From Ophioderma brevispina (Eukaryota; Echinodermata; Ophiuroidea; Amphilepidida; Ophiodermatidae): a stretch of 64,000 nucleotides of DNA. The stretch is from contig JAMKCH010012693.1 in assembly GCA_023653785.1 (NCBI GenBank), forward strand, positions 124,001 through 188,000. The letters run 5' to 3'. A model generated the notes under the pieces. It saw only the letters and a list, made by a program, of their open reading frames with translations, was not told the origin of the DNA and made no database searches. A program made the position numbers and the translations under genes. Positions 1-12,694 of this stretch are shown piece by piece; position 1 is the stretch's first letter; every line of letters starts with the position of its first letter.

Positions 1-442
1 TGGGTACTATTAAAAAATTCCATTACCACTGCTAAACGAGCCAACTCCCGAAATAGTCGGGACATGGCATGCACCAAATATCACGGACGCGGACCACATC
101 AAGCGGTGCTGTGATTCGCCCTTCCGCAAAATGTCTCTCTCTCAAAAAAAAACTCAGACAAAACCTTCCAACGACCTTCTTTGTAGGTGGAGAATAACAA
201 ATTGCGTGAGCGCCATAAGGTCATGGAAGGTAGGTATCATACTCAAGTGTATCGCCATCTCACTCCTGAGAGGGAAATACACTGTACTAGTGCTAGCTTC
301 CTTCCACAACCTTACTTTGCACAGAACACCACTGCATGGCTTAATCGGTGGCGGAAGAAAGTCGCAGAAGGTAGCCAATGCCAACGCAACCCCTGTCAAC
401 GCCCCACCCATAGTCGCCTAATGCTCCTGGGTCAAGATGCTA
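1..442. other. Flank downstream of the recombinase remnant, no recognised gene
   Basis: Short open frames occur on both strands but none resembles a known domain. Because the recombinase remnant at 443-1015 reads on the minus strand, this stretch would be its 3' side and may hold the 3' end of the same decayed retroelement. No terminal repeat could be identified. Confidence 0.3.
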
Positions 443-1015
443 GGTCGATCAGCTAAGAGGGATTGGACGGCGACACCCCTCTCCGCTTGACTAACACATG
501 CATCAAATAGACTTGTTGGAAGGTGGAAGTAGAACTCCAACCGACATTGTCCAAAATGTCTGGGATGAAGGCCTCTTTATAGAATGCCCAGGAGGAAGCG
601 TGAGCTCGAACATCATATGCCCTAACCAAGAAGCCAGTCAACCAATCATGGGCACGGTTTTTGTGTGTATTTCAAATGTCTGCAACCCCGGTCTGCAACT
701 ATGGTGAGACGTGACAGAAACACCGGTTTCGGGGTAAAAGAAAGAGTCTGATTCTTGACCAAAAAGTCTGCATGTGGAAGAATGGAGACCTCCTTGCGTT
801 CAAAGCGGTGGTGGGCCTCGTATGTAGACAAGGCAAGTATATCCGAACCCCCTATGGCCACAAGCACTAGGAAGTTCCAGAAGACTAAGCTTTCGGTTGG
901 GTTTAAACTGTTCCGACCCCAAGAATTGCAAGACCAATAGCAAATCCCACTCCGGAACAAGGCTACGAACCGGGGACGATCCGTATACATACCCTTCACC
1001 AGATTGGACAAGCAT
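443..1015 (-). pseudogene. Decayed DIRS-like tyrosine recombinase (retroelement remnant)
   Basis: Three minus-strand open segments join in order into a tyrosine-recombinase-like fold. The first (about 1015-880) holds PEWDLLLVLQFL followed by an FKP..LSLLEL stretch, the usual lead-in of DIRS-type recombinases. After a frameshift, FLVLVAIGGSDILALS corresponds to the first catalytic box; where the catalytic arginine is expected the sequence shows glycine. The segment at about 641-453 contains VRAYDVRAHASSWAF, aligning with the H-x-x-R box (histidine position is Y here), and then GWSSTSTFQQVYL, the terminal block with the nucleophilic tyrosine, codon near 507-509. Active copies would carry out strand exchange to integrate the circular cDNA of a DIRS-group retrotransposon. 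Frameshift, internal stops and missing catalytic residues make this a relic. The assignment rests on motif order and spacing, not on a search; a Crypton- or Ngaro-type recombinase is the main alternative. Confidence 0.6.
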
Positions 1016-1022
1016 ATAATTA

Positions 1023-2748
1023 CTTGTTATTTGTTGTAAGGTAAGATAAGACTGTTAGCTAATGTCCCCGAAAAGTTCATAAAAGTAGAGTCAATACTGT
1101 TAAAGATTTGACCCCAGAAATCAAGTAACATGCATGACCCATTTTACCAAATTAGGCACTATTTACTTTACAAACACGGGCACTGCACAATAGGCGTGCA
1201 GAACAACCAATATGAATGTAAGTCCAATCAGGGGGTTGAGACTTAGCGCCTGTCGTCTTTTGCTCCTTTACCCCCACAATATGGCTATGGCAAAATACGA
1301 AAGTTCGCGCATGCCAACGAAATTTATGGTCCCTCCTGTATAAATTAACATCATGGTATAGAGTTACGTGTTCGCCGTTTGTAACCATGGCAGTAACGAA
1401 CTTCGCATTGCACGACTCGGCTATATATAGCGCCCTCCATCGAACCTGTGGCCATCCTAGTTTAAGGGGCTCGTACACTAAATGTTTCACAATGTTAATT
1501 ATTCATTTTTCAAATGCGCCTATTTCAGTTATTTCAAGGTCAAATTTGGTATGTTTAGTATCAAAATTTAGCTCCTTTAATGTTCTTTAGATTTATTTAA
1601 TCTATTTTTATGAATCAAGGTTATATATTTTGTTACAGCCCTTGCAGTCTACACATTCGGGTCCCTTCAATTGAAATCCCTGGAAAGTGTAGTTCCATAC
1701 TTTGTTTTTGTTACATAACTTAATTCCCCGTATATCCTAGTTTATACATTCAGAAATTCACAGCTTTCATATACCACCAATGTTTACGTTTTAAGTTCAA
1801 ATAGTCTACAAGATTATCAATCGCCTATGTAATGTATCTCCATTTGCATGGACTTTTAGGTGCTGTGGTCTCCAACCCCTAAAATCTAACACGGTGTCGT
1901 GATAGGCCCCCTGTAAACCAAGTCCACGACCACTGTGGCGTCCACAAGTGTTCTCCTTAATCCTCCTTGGTCCATCACCATTTTCCTTTTTTTTTAAATT
2001 GGAACTGGGCTGCAACAAATATTAACATACAGATGTCCATTGGTATAATAGCTAGTAATGTACATTTTAAAGACACTATAAACTGCAATTAGGAACTACA
2101 TGAGTAATAACAACCACCTCGCTATTATCTAAATTAGACAACACTGGATAAGAGCTAATCAATCCTGCATACTAAGTTTATGATCACATAAAAAAGCTAT
2201 TCTTAACACATAAATGTAATGACGTAGGAAAATGAAAATACTTATATTGTTTTTGAGTTTTGGTGTTGAAAACATGGTTTACTTTCATAAATTCATAATG
2301 TAAACAAGCGAAGTTTGTAACCCACCGCATTTATATTTTACGTAATGTGGAGTTTGTCGACATGACTTCCATAGTTTTTCAATCTTACATCGTCTTGAAA
2401 TGTATGTTATCACCACCTAAAGTAATGTATGTTTTTAGTATCAGTAATCATCATCATTTTTAATGTAATTATGTAAATCAGTTATTTGATCCCGTAGAAC
2501 TTGTTTTGGTCAAGAAATTTTGGCATTAAAAGTCAAAAATTGGCAATCAAAATTTATTTGCCCTTTTGTTTTCCGTGCCTCCCCCTTGTGGTAATGTGCT
2601 TACCACTCATTTTGGTAAAATGGGTTTCTACGGGTTACTTAAATTGCTGGGCCCTATCTTACAAAATTATTGAATGCTAAATCGCTATTAAATATTCAGG
2701 GATATTAGCTAACAGTCCCTTCATACCTTACAACAAATGACAAATAGT
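1023..2748. mobile_element. Possible element with inverted ends, no coding capacity
   Basis: The stretch at 1023-1069 contains ttgttgtaaggta and actgttagctaat; their reverse complements reappear in the same order at 2698-2748 (attagctaacagt, taccttacaacaa). The two blocks could be the inverted ends of a 1.7 kb nonautonomous DNA element. The interior is AT-rich with no recognised protein and no obvious target-site duplication. Two independent repeat fragments in opposite orientation would look the same. Confidence 0.35.
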
Positions 2749-2869
2749 CAATATGCTTTTGTTCAAAACGTATGGCGGCTGGCATCAATCGTGTTGCGTT
2801 TTTATTGGGACACACTGTCTATCAGATGACTCTATCATCTATCGAAAATATCAGATTTTAGTCTAGGAA

Positions 2870-3450
2870 ATTTTGGAATGTTGGCTTATTTGGCTATATT
2901 TGATAAAACTTTACATATGTTGTATAGTAGACCCCCCTAAGAAGTCTAAAAAGTATTAGCTAACATTTGTTTTCCTGGTGGCAAGGGGGTAGCCCAATTG
3001 CAAAATGGCCGCCATTTTTTCAATCTATTTACTAATTATCAACATGTTTTTGAATTTTAAAACATGTTCAAGGTGTATCCTTACAGTAGACATTCACGGA
3101 ATATCAATCCGATATAAACTTAAAAGTGATCTCGCATGATTTCATGATTCTTGAATCATATAAATGCTACCCCTGGGTGCCAAAAATGGTCAAAATGGCC
3201 CCGTAATTTTTTTGAACGATTTTGTGGCTATTTGTAGCACAATGAAGGTAATTTTAGTTCTAAATTATTTATTCGCAATACCGTAGTAACACATTATGGT
3301 GAATACCTTTATAATGACCATTATCGCTGTAATTGTGATACCAATTAGTGTGTTACAGAAATTTGAAAAGTATTAGCTACACTTTTGTTTCATCAACTGT
3401 TGCCAGTATTTCAAAGGCCGCCCATTTTGGATATTTTTTGACTAATCTCG
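2870..3450 (+). repeat. GGCCGCC/tattagcta dispersed repeat, two units
   Basis: Unit one (about 2870-3050) has agtattagctaacattt, then gcaagggggtagcc, then aaaatggccgccattttttc. A second, more diverged unit near 3355-3450 has agtattagctacactttt followed by aaaggccgcccattttggat. A third copy lies inverted at 17390-17560. Order and spacing of the three blocks are shared, so this is one repeat family. The ATGGC(C/G)GCC core resembles YY1-type sites, but no regulatory role is shown. Confidence 0.6.
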
Positions 3451-3559
3451 ATGTTTTATAATACGCATTGTTTATGATCAATTTTGATGTTCTGTTAATG
3501 TTCAATCTGCCTTCCGTATAGGGGAGAAGTATCGAACCGTCCGAATATTGCCCTGTCCC

Positions 3560-4760
3560 CATACTGCCTCGCCCGTGAAGCTAATCTCTACACACCACCC
3601 ACCAAAGCACTGTTTTCCATAACATCATTTCTCAGATTCCCATTATCATAACTAGAGGCCAGCGCAGGCCTTTTTCTAAGGTCTGCTTGCCTATAGCTTC
3701 ATTTGAAATGAGAAGGGGTTTTTCTAAATCAAAAGTAACATCATTTTGCTGACATGTGCACAATCTCCAATGCGATGTCCTATGTTTGCAGGGAACCCAC
3801 AGAGGAACTGCAAGTTCAATCGTCCAACCGACACCAGGAATGGTCTTGGCCATCGAGAGCCACATCGCAGTAGGGAAGTGCTGACGTTGAAAAAAAAGAT
3901 TCATTATAAAAGCACCTCAGTGGTCTGCTGACACAAACAAGTCCTCACCATTGAGCTCAGTTCTGTCATAGTTACATCATTCTCCAACCTCCATCAGTAG
4001 ATTCAAGCACCCTCACATCAATCTTGGGAATTTCACCAACTCCCTCATTTCTCCTCATTGGCAATTCAACATCCATATTACCCAATGGGGCTACAATTAC
4101 CAATAAGACGGACAAGCTGTAGAAGGATGGTTAGACAGTCACATCTACGTCTCCTTCCGCCCCCTAAGCTGCCGCCATCATTTTAAAAGGTGGACCCCGT
4201 GGAATAGCCGGTTACAACACCCTCTGATCTATATAGAGCTATCTTTAGCAAAAACATCTTCTACCTAACCGTGTAGCAGATGTCTCGTCCTGTTCCATTC
4301 CACTAGACTCAACAGTTAACCAATCGTATTTTCACGTTCATGCTGGGCAGTAGAGAACAACAGTGTCTTTTAGCAGCACTTTAAAACTGATCGGAAACGA
4401 AAGCATACGGCAAGGGTTCCCTGTAACCGGACCAGAACGTGCAGGGATGCAAAAAACCAAAACCCACTAACTATAGACAAATTTGGCCCAACTGGTGAAC
4501 AGACTTCCTAGATTCACATACCCGAGTGCTGTAGGTACAGAATATACAGCAGTGGCCTTTCCAATGAATGATGCTAAAGAAAATTTATCAAAGACTACTA
4601 TACTAATACCATTTTTGAAGCGATCCTTTAAAAGCAACGGCTAACGGTGAGGAAGTGTCGGAGGGGATATCCAAGGAAAAGATAAAACCTGGCGTATCTT
4701 AAATGAATCACCGATATGACCCATAACAGCAGAAATCATGGTCTACCATCCTGTCCAACA
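3560..4760. other. Region of mixed base composition, possible decayed coding DNA
   Basis: Base composition is less AT-biased than neighbouring DNA. The longest open segment (3904-3632, minus) has 90 codons. Minus-strand frames around 4550-3950 also stay open for short runs, interrupted by stops. I recognise no domain. It may be an old retroelement or gene relic. Confidence 0.25.
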
Positions 4761-6160
4761 GAGCCTCCACAGCATCCAAATTGTTACACCAACCAAGTTG
4801 CCCACAAACTAGATTTTAATGGTAGTAGTAGTGGTAACTAAACATCTTTATTCAGTGTTAACTCATTCCAGTTGTACAAAAACTGGTCTCTCAACCATGA
4901 TACCCTGATACAGATTTACAAGTTTGACTGAACAGGTATTTACAACATAAACTAATGTAGAAGACTATTTACAATTGCATAAAACCTACATGCATATACA
5001 GACTGTCCCAATAAACACTATACAATCAACCAACTGAAAATTATAAAAATGTATAAACATGCATTTTTGCCAGATCTTTTGACTTAATTTTGTTAGCAGA
5101 TCCAAGCTAAATCCTCCGCTTTTATTCCACCATCCAATTTGGGGATGGACCCTAAGCGGAGATATTGAGTCAATTGAACACAAAGGATAATATACCACTT
5201 GGGCCAGTTACACCTGAAGGTTCAAAGACCTAAAGGTATAAGCCGTGTAGCATCATTGTGGGTCTTAAACCCTTTCCAAACAAGAATATTGTACAGATCA
5301 GAGTGAATGTACATGTATTATCATGCATTGAACTATCAATATATTCTATTTTTCATTGAGCCAGAATTATTACTTGTGGGTGAAATGAGGGACTTTCTCT
5401 CTCAGGGGGACAATAATCATGCAAATTCATGGAAATATGAGGCATTTGCTGTGCTGAAACTAACAGTCCTACAATGTGTTAAGGGACAACTGTGGTGGAC
5501 AACGCTCTAATTTGAGGACATTTAAACCCTTCCCCTATTCCCCTTCCCCCACACACTGCTTCCAAGATTCCAGGGAGGAATATGATGAAGAACAGCAGTG
5601 TTCAACAAAGAGGCAATAAAGGATGGGTGTGTTCAAATGTCTCAGCTTCTACTTCAACAAGGGTGTTTTTATGGTTCAACCTTCTGCGAAACCTGGCGTA
5701 AGCTGAGACAACAAGACTGTTTTGGAATTGAATTTCCCCATGACTACATATATTTATTAGCAATTGCGACATTAGAAAGTTTTTAAATTATGTATATCAC
5801 AAGAAGCAGCACTTTATACCTCTTTTTATTTTAAATTTCAATAAGATGTCTTGAAAGGTATTTGCAATGGAAACTTTGTTGATATCAGGATAGCCGAAAC
5901 TGGCCCACAGGGTGTTATTACACTGTCTCAGATAATTAGCCATAACTCCTGAACCAGACCCCCAAATTAAACCAACTAAAATCTCTATAAAAGCTGTAAC
6001 CTCCCAAGAAAGAATCATAAAAATCCAGTTGAGATGAACTTAAATTGTTGGCCAAAAAATTATCTTTGATTGGAATTTTTTTTTTTGGAACCGGTCTGTA
6101 AAAACAAAGATACACATAGCATTTGAACCAAACGAACGTCCATGATATTGGAATTTAGAG
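4761..6160. other. AT-rich intergenic DNA, nothing recognised
   Basis: Only short random open frames occur. No terminal repeats, tRNA-like boxes or domain motifs were seen. Confidence 0.4.
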
Positions 6161-6164
6161 GTGA

Positions 6165-7125
6165 AGGCATATAACCCGGGAGCTATCACACGCCTTTGTA
6201 ACACTTCAAGTACAAAGTTTTGAGTGATTAATATGTTGACAGACACAGAAACCCCTTGAAACGCGATTCTGAAGTTCCGCAAATGGTGCCTTAAGGAGAT
6301 GGGGCCAAAACAAATTTTGTACAGGGTCAAATTTATGTAAATTGATCAAAACAATGTTTGAAAAGCACACCATGTTATGTGTCTTAACCATAAGGATTCG
6401 AAAAGGTATAGATTTAATAATATTTACAAGCCTACATTTTCAGAGTTATAGGGCCTAAAACAGCAAAAATCAAATAAAAAAGGTCATTTCAGTGTACAGG
6501 GTCAAATTTAAATTGCTCCGATTTGGATAAAAAATGGTGCAAATTATTGGTGGGGCTCAGATGATAGAAATTAAGGATAGTTATTGAGTGTCTCAAATGC
6601 TTGCTTAAGAAAGTAGGGGTGTAACCAGATCAGCCCCATTGAATGCACTGGATCGTTGACCCGTCCTGTGCCCCCCTCAATCGGAAACTAACATTTAAGA
6701 CAGCCAAACATTCCTTATTTTATCCTATGAACTCCAACATTAATTTTGCACCATTTTTTTATCCAAATCAAGCACTTTTAAATTTGACCCCTGTACCACT
6801 GAATTGGACCTTATTATTGATTTTTTGCTGTTTTTAGGCCTATAACTCTGAACTTTAGGCTGTACATATTCAAACTATAACCTTTTCTGAATCCTTATGG
6901 TTTAGCCACATACCATGGTGTGCTTTTCAACATGATTGGATCATTTACAAATTTGACCTGACAAACTTTGTTTTTTTTGGCCCCCTCTCCTTACGGCACC
7001 ACTTGCGGCATTCTTAGAATCGCGTTTCAGGGGTTCCTGTCAGTCTATCAACATATTTAATCACTCAACCCTTTTGGTACTTGATAATGTGTTACAAATG
7101 TGTGCTAGCTCCGGGCGTAATATTG
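6165..7125. mobile_element. Foldback element of about 0.96 kb with 390 bp arms
   Basis: The left arm (about 6165-6560) and right arm (about 6740-7125) are imperfect inverted copies. Matched pairs from the outside inward are: ataacccgggagctatcaca with gtgtgctagctccgggcgta; ccccttgaaacgcgattctg with agaatcgcgtttcaggggtt; aaaagcacaccatg with catggtgtgcttttc; tggataaaaaatggtgcaaa with ttgcaccatttttttatcca. A loop of about 180 bp separates the arms. No protein is encoded. The structure is that of a nonautonomous foldback or MITE-like element. Arm divergence suggests an old insertion. Confidence 0.75.
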
Positions 7126-7129
7126 ATCA

Positions 7130-10100
7130 AATACTAATGTTGGACTTGAACACATTTAAAGTCATTGAAGTCAACTTACTTCGAAACATCAGATGAAAGT
7201 CTGTTTTCCACTATGATGCACCACCTCTATACTAAAAATGATACCACTTGCCTGCATTGGTCTTATTCAAGGTGGCAAGACAATGGTATTACATCGATTG
7301 ACTTCATCATGCATTTTGAACTGAATTGACGTAGTAAAAATATATGAGATGAGATGTAACGAGGGAGCAAGATTTATGAAGACATTTAAAACACACTCTA
7401 AGAAGTTGTTTCATTCTATCTCCTCTTTCGTTTCAATCTCTCCCAGCAAAGAGAGTTTCATCAGTATCGGAAATGGATTTCTGATGTCCGCATACAGAAG
7501 GACACACGCTGCAAGTTTGTTTTGAAGATTTGGGGAGAAATTACGATGGTCAGAATGTCAGTTGACCAAAACAATGATGGCATAATCAAAGTGTGGCAAA
7601 CTACCGCACTTTTGCAAGTACTTTTAAGTGGCTGGAGGAAGATATACTTAACTCCTAGACCTCTACAATCCACCAATACGCTATTAGAAGAATAGAAGAA
7701 ATATATCAACATGATGCTCAGGTTAAAATGGATCAAATATGTACCCAAGTGCTTGAATTTATAGACCCTTTCATAGTGTCATTACAAAATAAGTGAAATG
7801 TTATCAAATTATTCAAGGCTGATGTTCCAAAAACATGTACTAGTTTTTTCCAATGTTTAGAGTGAGCTTGTTGACTTCAAACCAATAGCAAATTTGTCAC
7901 AAACTATCATTCAAATCTGAACACTGAAGATATGTTGGAATCTGATGATGTGAAAGTAAAGTTGTATCATCATCATACATAACCTTGCCATCAATACACT
8001 TCCAGGAAGAGAATTAAACATATATTACCACAATGACTAATATAAGAACCCTGTGGAATCCAATGGGAACAGGCCTAAATCAGAAAGTGTAGCCATTAAT
8101 ATTACCGTTTGCATTCTACACTTAAGTATGAGTTGAACAATTTAAAGTATCAACCAGTGACAACCAATATCTGCAAAGCTTTTGAAGAATGTCATAAGTC
8201 TTACGTGGCAAAACAAAAGCTTTTTGAGATGCAAGAACAAAGCTCCAGATACAGCCCTTGGGTTCATATTATTCAGAATGTAATCAGAACATCAATCAGA
8301 GAAGTAGCGGTAGATTGATTATGTCTGAAGACTGAACTGACAAAATGTCTTCGAAATATCGTTTTCGGTTAAAATACTAAAGTTGATATCATGGCAGCAG
8401 CTCAATATTGTAGTAAAGAATGAAGAACAGAATTTGTCTATAATTATTTACATCAACTTATTCCCAGCCTTATGTAGGAGTACTTTGGCTTGCTTCCAGT
8501 CTTTGGACACCTGATGTATGAACGAAAGTAACATATAATCAAGAGATTTACATAACTGGAGCACCACTATCATAAGCCAACAAATCAAATTACTAAGACC
8601 AGGTGATTTGTGATTATCCATTTGACAACTTTCATCAAAAACAATTCTGGTGTAATATATTTTAAAATGAAAGTGAGCAAGCAGTGTCAGAATTACCCAA
8701 ATATTTACTCATCACCCAAAATTATTTATATTTTTCAAATTTTTTTCAGCAAGACTGTTCCCAATAGACCATGGGACGTGAACCAACTACAACTGTATAA
8801 CAATTCTGTAGTCCCCATCTGGGGAGCTAAGGGAAAACCAAGTGTAAATTCTAATAAATTATTAGCTATCACATAACTGTCTGTCTGTTCCCGCACGTAA
8901 AACTGGCACATTTTCTTACAAATATATAAAATGTCACCTCAATTTTCTTTCCCAATATCAGGACCAATGGATATGATAGACTTCAGCAACCCATGAGCTA
9001 AAGATATTTACAATGGGCCCGGTATGTAGGGCCATTGTTATATAGCCAGGTGTTACCACCTCCACGATTCAGGGTGACGATGACACTACCCGTCCTTCTC
9101 GCACAATAACTAACCCGTGTAACATTATATATAGGTCGTTGGACACTAAATTTTCCTTCTGACAACGCGTAAATTGAATAGAAATGTAAGTTAAAGCAAT
9201 AGTTACTGATTTTGGTTCTGCACAACGTTGTTAGGTCCAAGCTTGCCCACAACATTCTCTTATATGTTTGTTCATGGTTCTTCTTCCTTTTCGAATAAAT
9301 GATGAAAAACCAATGGCCAAAGTTTAATTTGTCAACACGCCTATAGAGCTCAATATTTACTTATTTTGATGAGGTTAAGTAATTTTGTCCTGAACAGTAC
9401 TCAGTCTAAATTGAGATCGTAACAGCCTGAAATCTCGGTCATCTGCGCGACAATATATAACAATGGTCCTGCACTCCCAGATGGTAATTTGAAGTGTTTT
9501 TTCTAGCACCGCTCCCCGGAGACCGGTGATTGAATATCTTTAATTCCATGGTTTGCTGAAGTACTATGTGTATCCATTAGTCCCTGATATTGGGGAATGG
9601 AAAATTGAAGTGCATTTTATTTCTTTTCAAAAATGTGCCAGTTTAATTTGTGAGGAACAGAACGATGTATATTTTAATAATAATTATGAATTTACCTTGG
9701 TTTTCCCTACCCCCCCGATGGAGACTAACAAAACAACCGCATTCGAAGGACATGTCCTCTCGCACTAAATAGAAGTAAAGAACTCATTGAATTTGTCAGC
9801 ATTATCTTTAGCATTACTGGGATCGATTATTGTTATTGACGGCATGAAATGAAGATTGAACTGTTTAGGGATTACTTTTTAATTAGTTGACCACAACTTT
9901 TTTAGAATTTCCTACATTTTCATTAATGCAGTACTCAACATAAGTATGTTGTTTTTCAATTTCTATTCATATTATTAACTTTATTTCTTAATAACTTAGC
10001 AGTCTTCCAATCATCAGGATTGTGTGGTTTTGTGACCTTTTTTAAAAAATGTAAATCTCTATCCTTGGTTAATTGAATGAAGTCCTGTTAATCCATTCAG

Positions 10101-10262
10101 GAAGTGGTGAACCCTTAACACAAGTTATTTCTGGGTTTTGAGAAAGTAAGTAGAAGAAGCCCCAAGAGATCACACTAGACCGTAAGGAAGCCCGGACCGT
10201 AATAGTATGTGGCAATCCTGGTTTCGCTCGACTCGCCCCTGTCACATGGACGACCGGCAACA
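7130..10262. other. AT-rich DNA without recognised genes
   Basis: Short open frames at 7461-7748 (-), 8109-8318 (+), 8610-8876 (+) and 8998-9255 (-) show no recognised motif. Between 7480 and 8330 the plus strand keeps relatively long open runs broken by stops, which could be an old coding relic, but I cannot assign it. Confidence 0.3.
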
Positions 10263-10835
10263 CGGTGTTATTAAAGCAATAGTAGCACATTTTTTTGAAG
10301 AGCGCCCACCATGCCCACGGTACACATTTGCATGGTCGTAAGTGCTATAAACTATACATTGAATGGTTAAGCTCGAAAATGGCGTTCGTTGTCACACAGG
10401 AAGGAATTTGTCCCTAGAAAATATTATTATCGGGACTCCGATAATAATTCAAACGCTGCCTGGAAACAACGGGCCTTCCAAAATGATGAAATAGCCGGGA
10501 AACTAGCGGCCTGTACGTGTCTACGTTCATCATCCATTAGTTTGTTTATAATAATTCAGGCATTTCAAGTTAGAGGTTATTTTCTCGAGCTGGCACTATT
10601 TCAATCAGGAACGGACATAAACGTAGCATTTCCAGCTTCTGCCTTAAAGTCAATCTGGGATCCCAATCCTAATTACAAAATCGCTTATCTTTGGATAAAA
10701 ACATTTTTACCATTTCTCATTCGCAGGTATAGTTCCTAGACAATCCAACGCGACGTAACTGTGCAAAAATCTAATTTTTTGAAAATTGGGGGTAACTCTT
10801 TGAAAAAATGTGCCATTATTTGCTATTAACATCAA
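10263..10835. mobile_element. MITE-like element with 25 bp inverted ends and ATTAA flanks
   Basis: The left end reads agcaatagtagcacattttt and the right end aaaaaatgtgccattatttgct, imperfect inverted copies. Both outer flanks read attaa, a possible target-site duplication (or TTAA plus one base). Inside, a short hairpin reads atcgggactccgat near 10430. About 430 bp of this element recur in the same orientation at 25885-26295. A 116-codon open frame at 10389-10739 (+) runs through it, but the second copy has different frames, so I regard it as fortuitous. Confidence 0.65.
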
Positions 10836-10984
10836 CCAGGAACAGCATTAGGCACGCGTTGACCTGCGGGGCGGACGGAGGGGGCTGCGAGCGGTGGCAC
10901 TTAAAAACTTCATACGTGGGCGGAGGAGAAGTTGATTCTTGGCGCCGGGGTGTGCTAAATATTTGGAACAAATAAGCCTTATTT

Positions 10985-12520
10985 TCCCACAGGTCACCAA
11001 ATAATAATAATATAATAATACAACCATCTTTATAGGCGCATTACACACAGAGTCCCAATGCACTGGAGAAAGAAACACAGAAGGAATCAATGTACATAGC
11101 AAATACAACCTAGTTTAAAGGTTAGCATTATAGGCAATTTCAATAATGAGTCTTAACGATGATTAAAAACTTGAAATCAAAGAGTTGCATCTTTACATCA
11201 GTGGAACTGTTCCATAAATGGTGCAGCAACAGAGAAGTACGTCTGCCCATATGATTTTTGTTGAAAGATTTCAGAACAAGTATGATTGCGAGTTTGCACG
11301 AAGATTTCTAGAGGGTTGGTAAACGTGAAGAAGTTCTTGAAGGTAGAGAGGAGCACAGCCATGAATACACTTGTATGTGAGAAGAGATCTAGTGTAGCCA
11401 TATCCGGAATGTACAGGTAGCCATGCAATCTTGAAAGAACTGGAGAAATATGATCACGGTCGATCGATCAGAGTTTACAAGCTTGCAGCAGAATTTTTGT
11501 ATGCGTTGTAATTTAGCGATTTGAGAGTCAGTAAGTCCATGAAGGAGGCTGTTACAGTTTCAAGGCGACTGTAACGAAAGCATTAACTAGCTTTTCGGTG
11601 GTTTGCTGTCGATCTAGAAACTTGCGAATCTGACCGATCTTGTGAAAGCAATGATGCGAGCGACTATGGTTGTTAGATGATATCCAGCTTGAAGGGTATT
11701 TGTCAACAATTACACCAGATTTCTATCTTGTTGACCCAGATCGTTGAGGAATCTCCCATGAAACAGATGGTAAAGATAATATTCCTATAGCGTGATGTAG
11801 TGAAAGGACTTCCGCTTGTCTTCATTGGATGTTTTAGTTTGTTTGCCGTAGACCATGCCTGGATGTCTTTGATGTGCATCGTTCAAAGTCTGGGAATAAC
11901 AGCTAACAATGCACGCCTGATCTTCTTGTCACAACACATATGTTGTGTGTCATCTGTCATCAATCATTCTATTATATGCCATGAGCTCTATTATGTCCTC
12001 AAGAGAGATGTATCATAAATAATGAGGACAGTGGGCCCAAACAGAGCCCTGTGGCACTCTTCATCAAGATCATGGGGTGAATGTCCTCATTATAACAACA
12101 GACTGTGAGCGCGTTTAAAATAAGATTCAACACCAATCTAAAGAAGAACCAGTTATTCCAAATCGGTCAGACAGACGTTTAAGCAAGATCTCATGGTTGA
12201 TGGTATCAAATGCTGCTGATAATCAGGAGTATGATGCCAGCTCCTGCCTCTGTGCCTCTGCATTTAATAAATCATTGTAAAACTTAGAGGCAGTTTCCGT
12301 GCTGTTGTGGGATTTATAAGCCGACTTGCATTTTTGCCGTGGAGGTTGTTTTCAGAAAGTGGGTCTTGGATTTGCTGTGTAGCAGCACGTTCGAGTTTTA
12401 GAGAGAAACTTCAGATTCGCTACAGCACCGATAGTTTTTAAGAGTCTCAGAGTCCAGGTTGGGGTTTTTTTTGATGAGAGAGTGATGTGGGTGAAAGTTT
12501 GAAAGCATCAATGAAATAGC
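10985..12520 (-). pseudogene. Degenerate L2/CR1-like non-LTR reverse transcriptase with 3' tail
   Basis: Reading down the minus strand, fragments of a non-LTR reverse transcriptase appear in the right order though in shifting frames: a SFKLSPTSLS..KP block with the PV.NL.FLSKLLE region (about 12510-12400); NNLHGK followed by an STET-like block (about 12350-12290); [20 protein letters not shown] (about 12220-12165), the RT palm block; VPQGSV.GP (about 12045); ADDTQ near the catalytic aspartates (about 11950); and a C-terminal HGCAPLYLQELL..Y.PSRNLR and W.SLPL region (about 11380-11210). At 11070-10990 the tail has gcgcattacacacagag preceded by an AAT/ATT microsatellite, the usual 3' end of L2-like elements. 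Intact elements copy their RNA at a nicked target. Many frameshifts and stops make this copy dead. Confidence 0.8.
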
Positions 12521-12694
12521 CCGTTTCAAATGAAGATTGATATTTTGGTTATAATTGGCAGCAGTTGTCCGCTACTGGGATAATTTTGCCAACTTTTGAT
12601 TTTTCACTTCCCATTGTTCAAGTACATCACAAGGAATCGCTTCTTGTATCGACAACTTGTCCCGAATTTTCAGTGGCGTATTTCGTCACCTGGG

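Noticed and set aside
1152..1490. 112-codon frame on the - strand as part of the DIRS element
   Set aside because: No reverse transcriptase or RNase H motifs, and it lies inside a different inverted-end candidate.
3632..3904. 90-codon frame on the - strand as a gene
   Set aside because: No recognisable domain; possible decayed coding DNA only.
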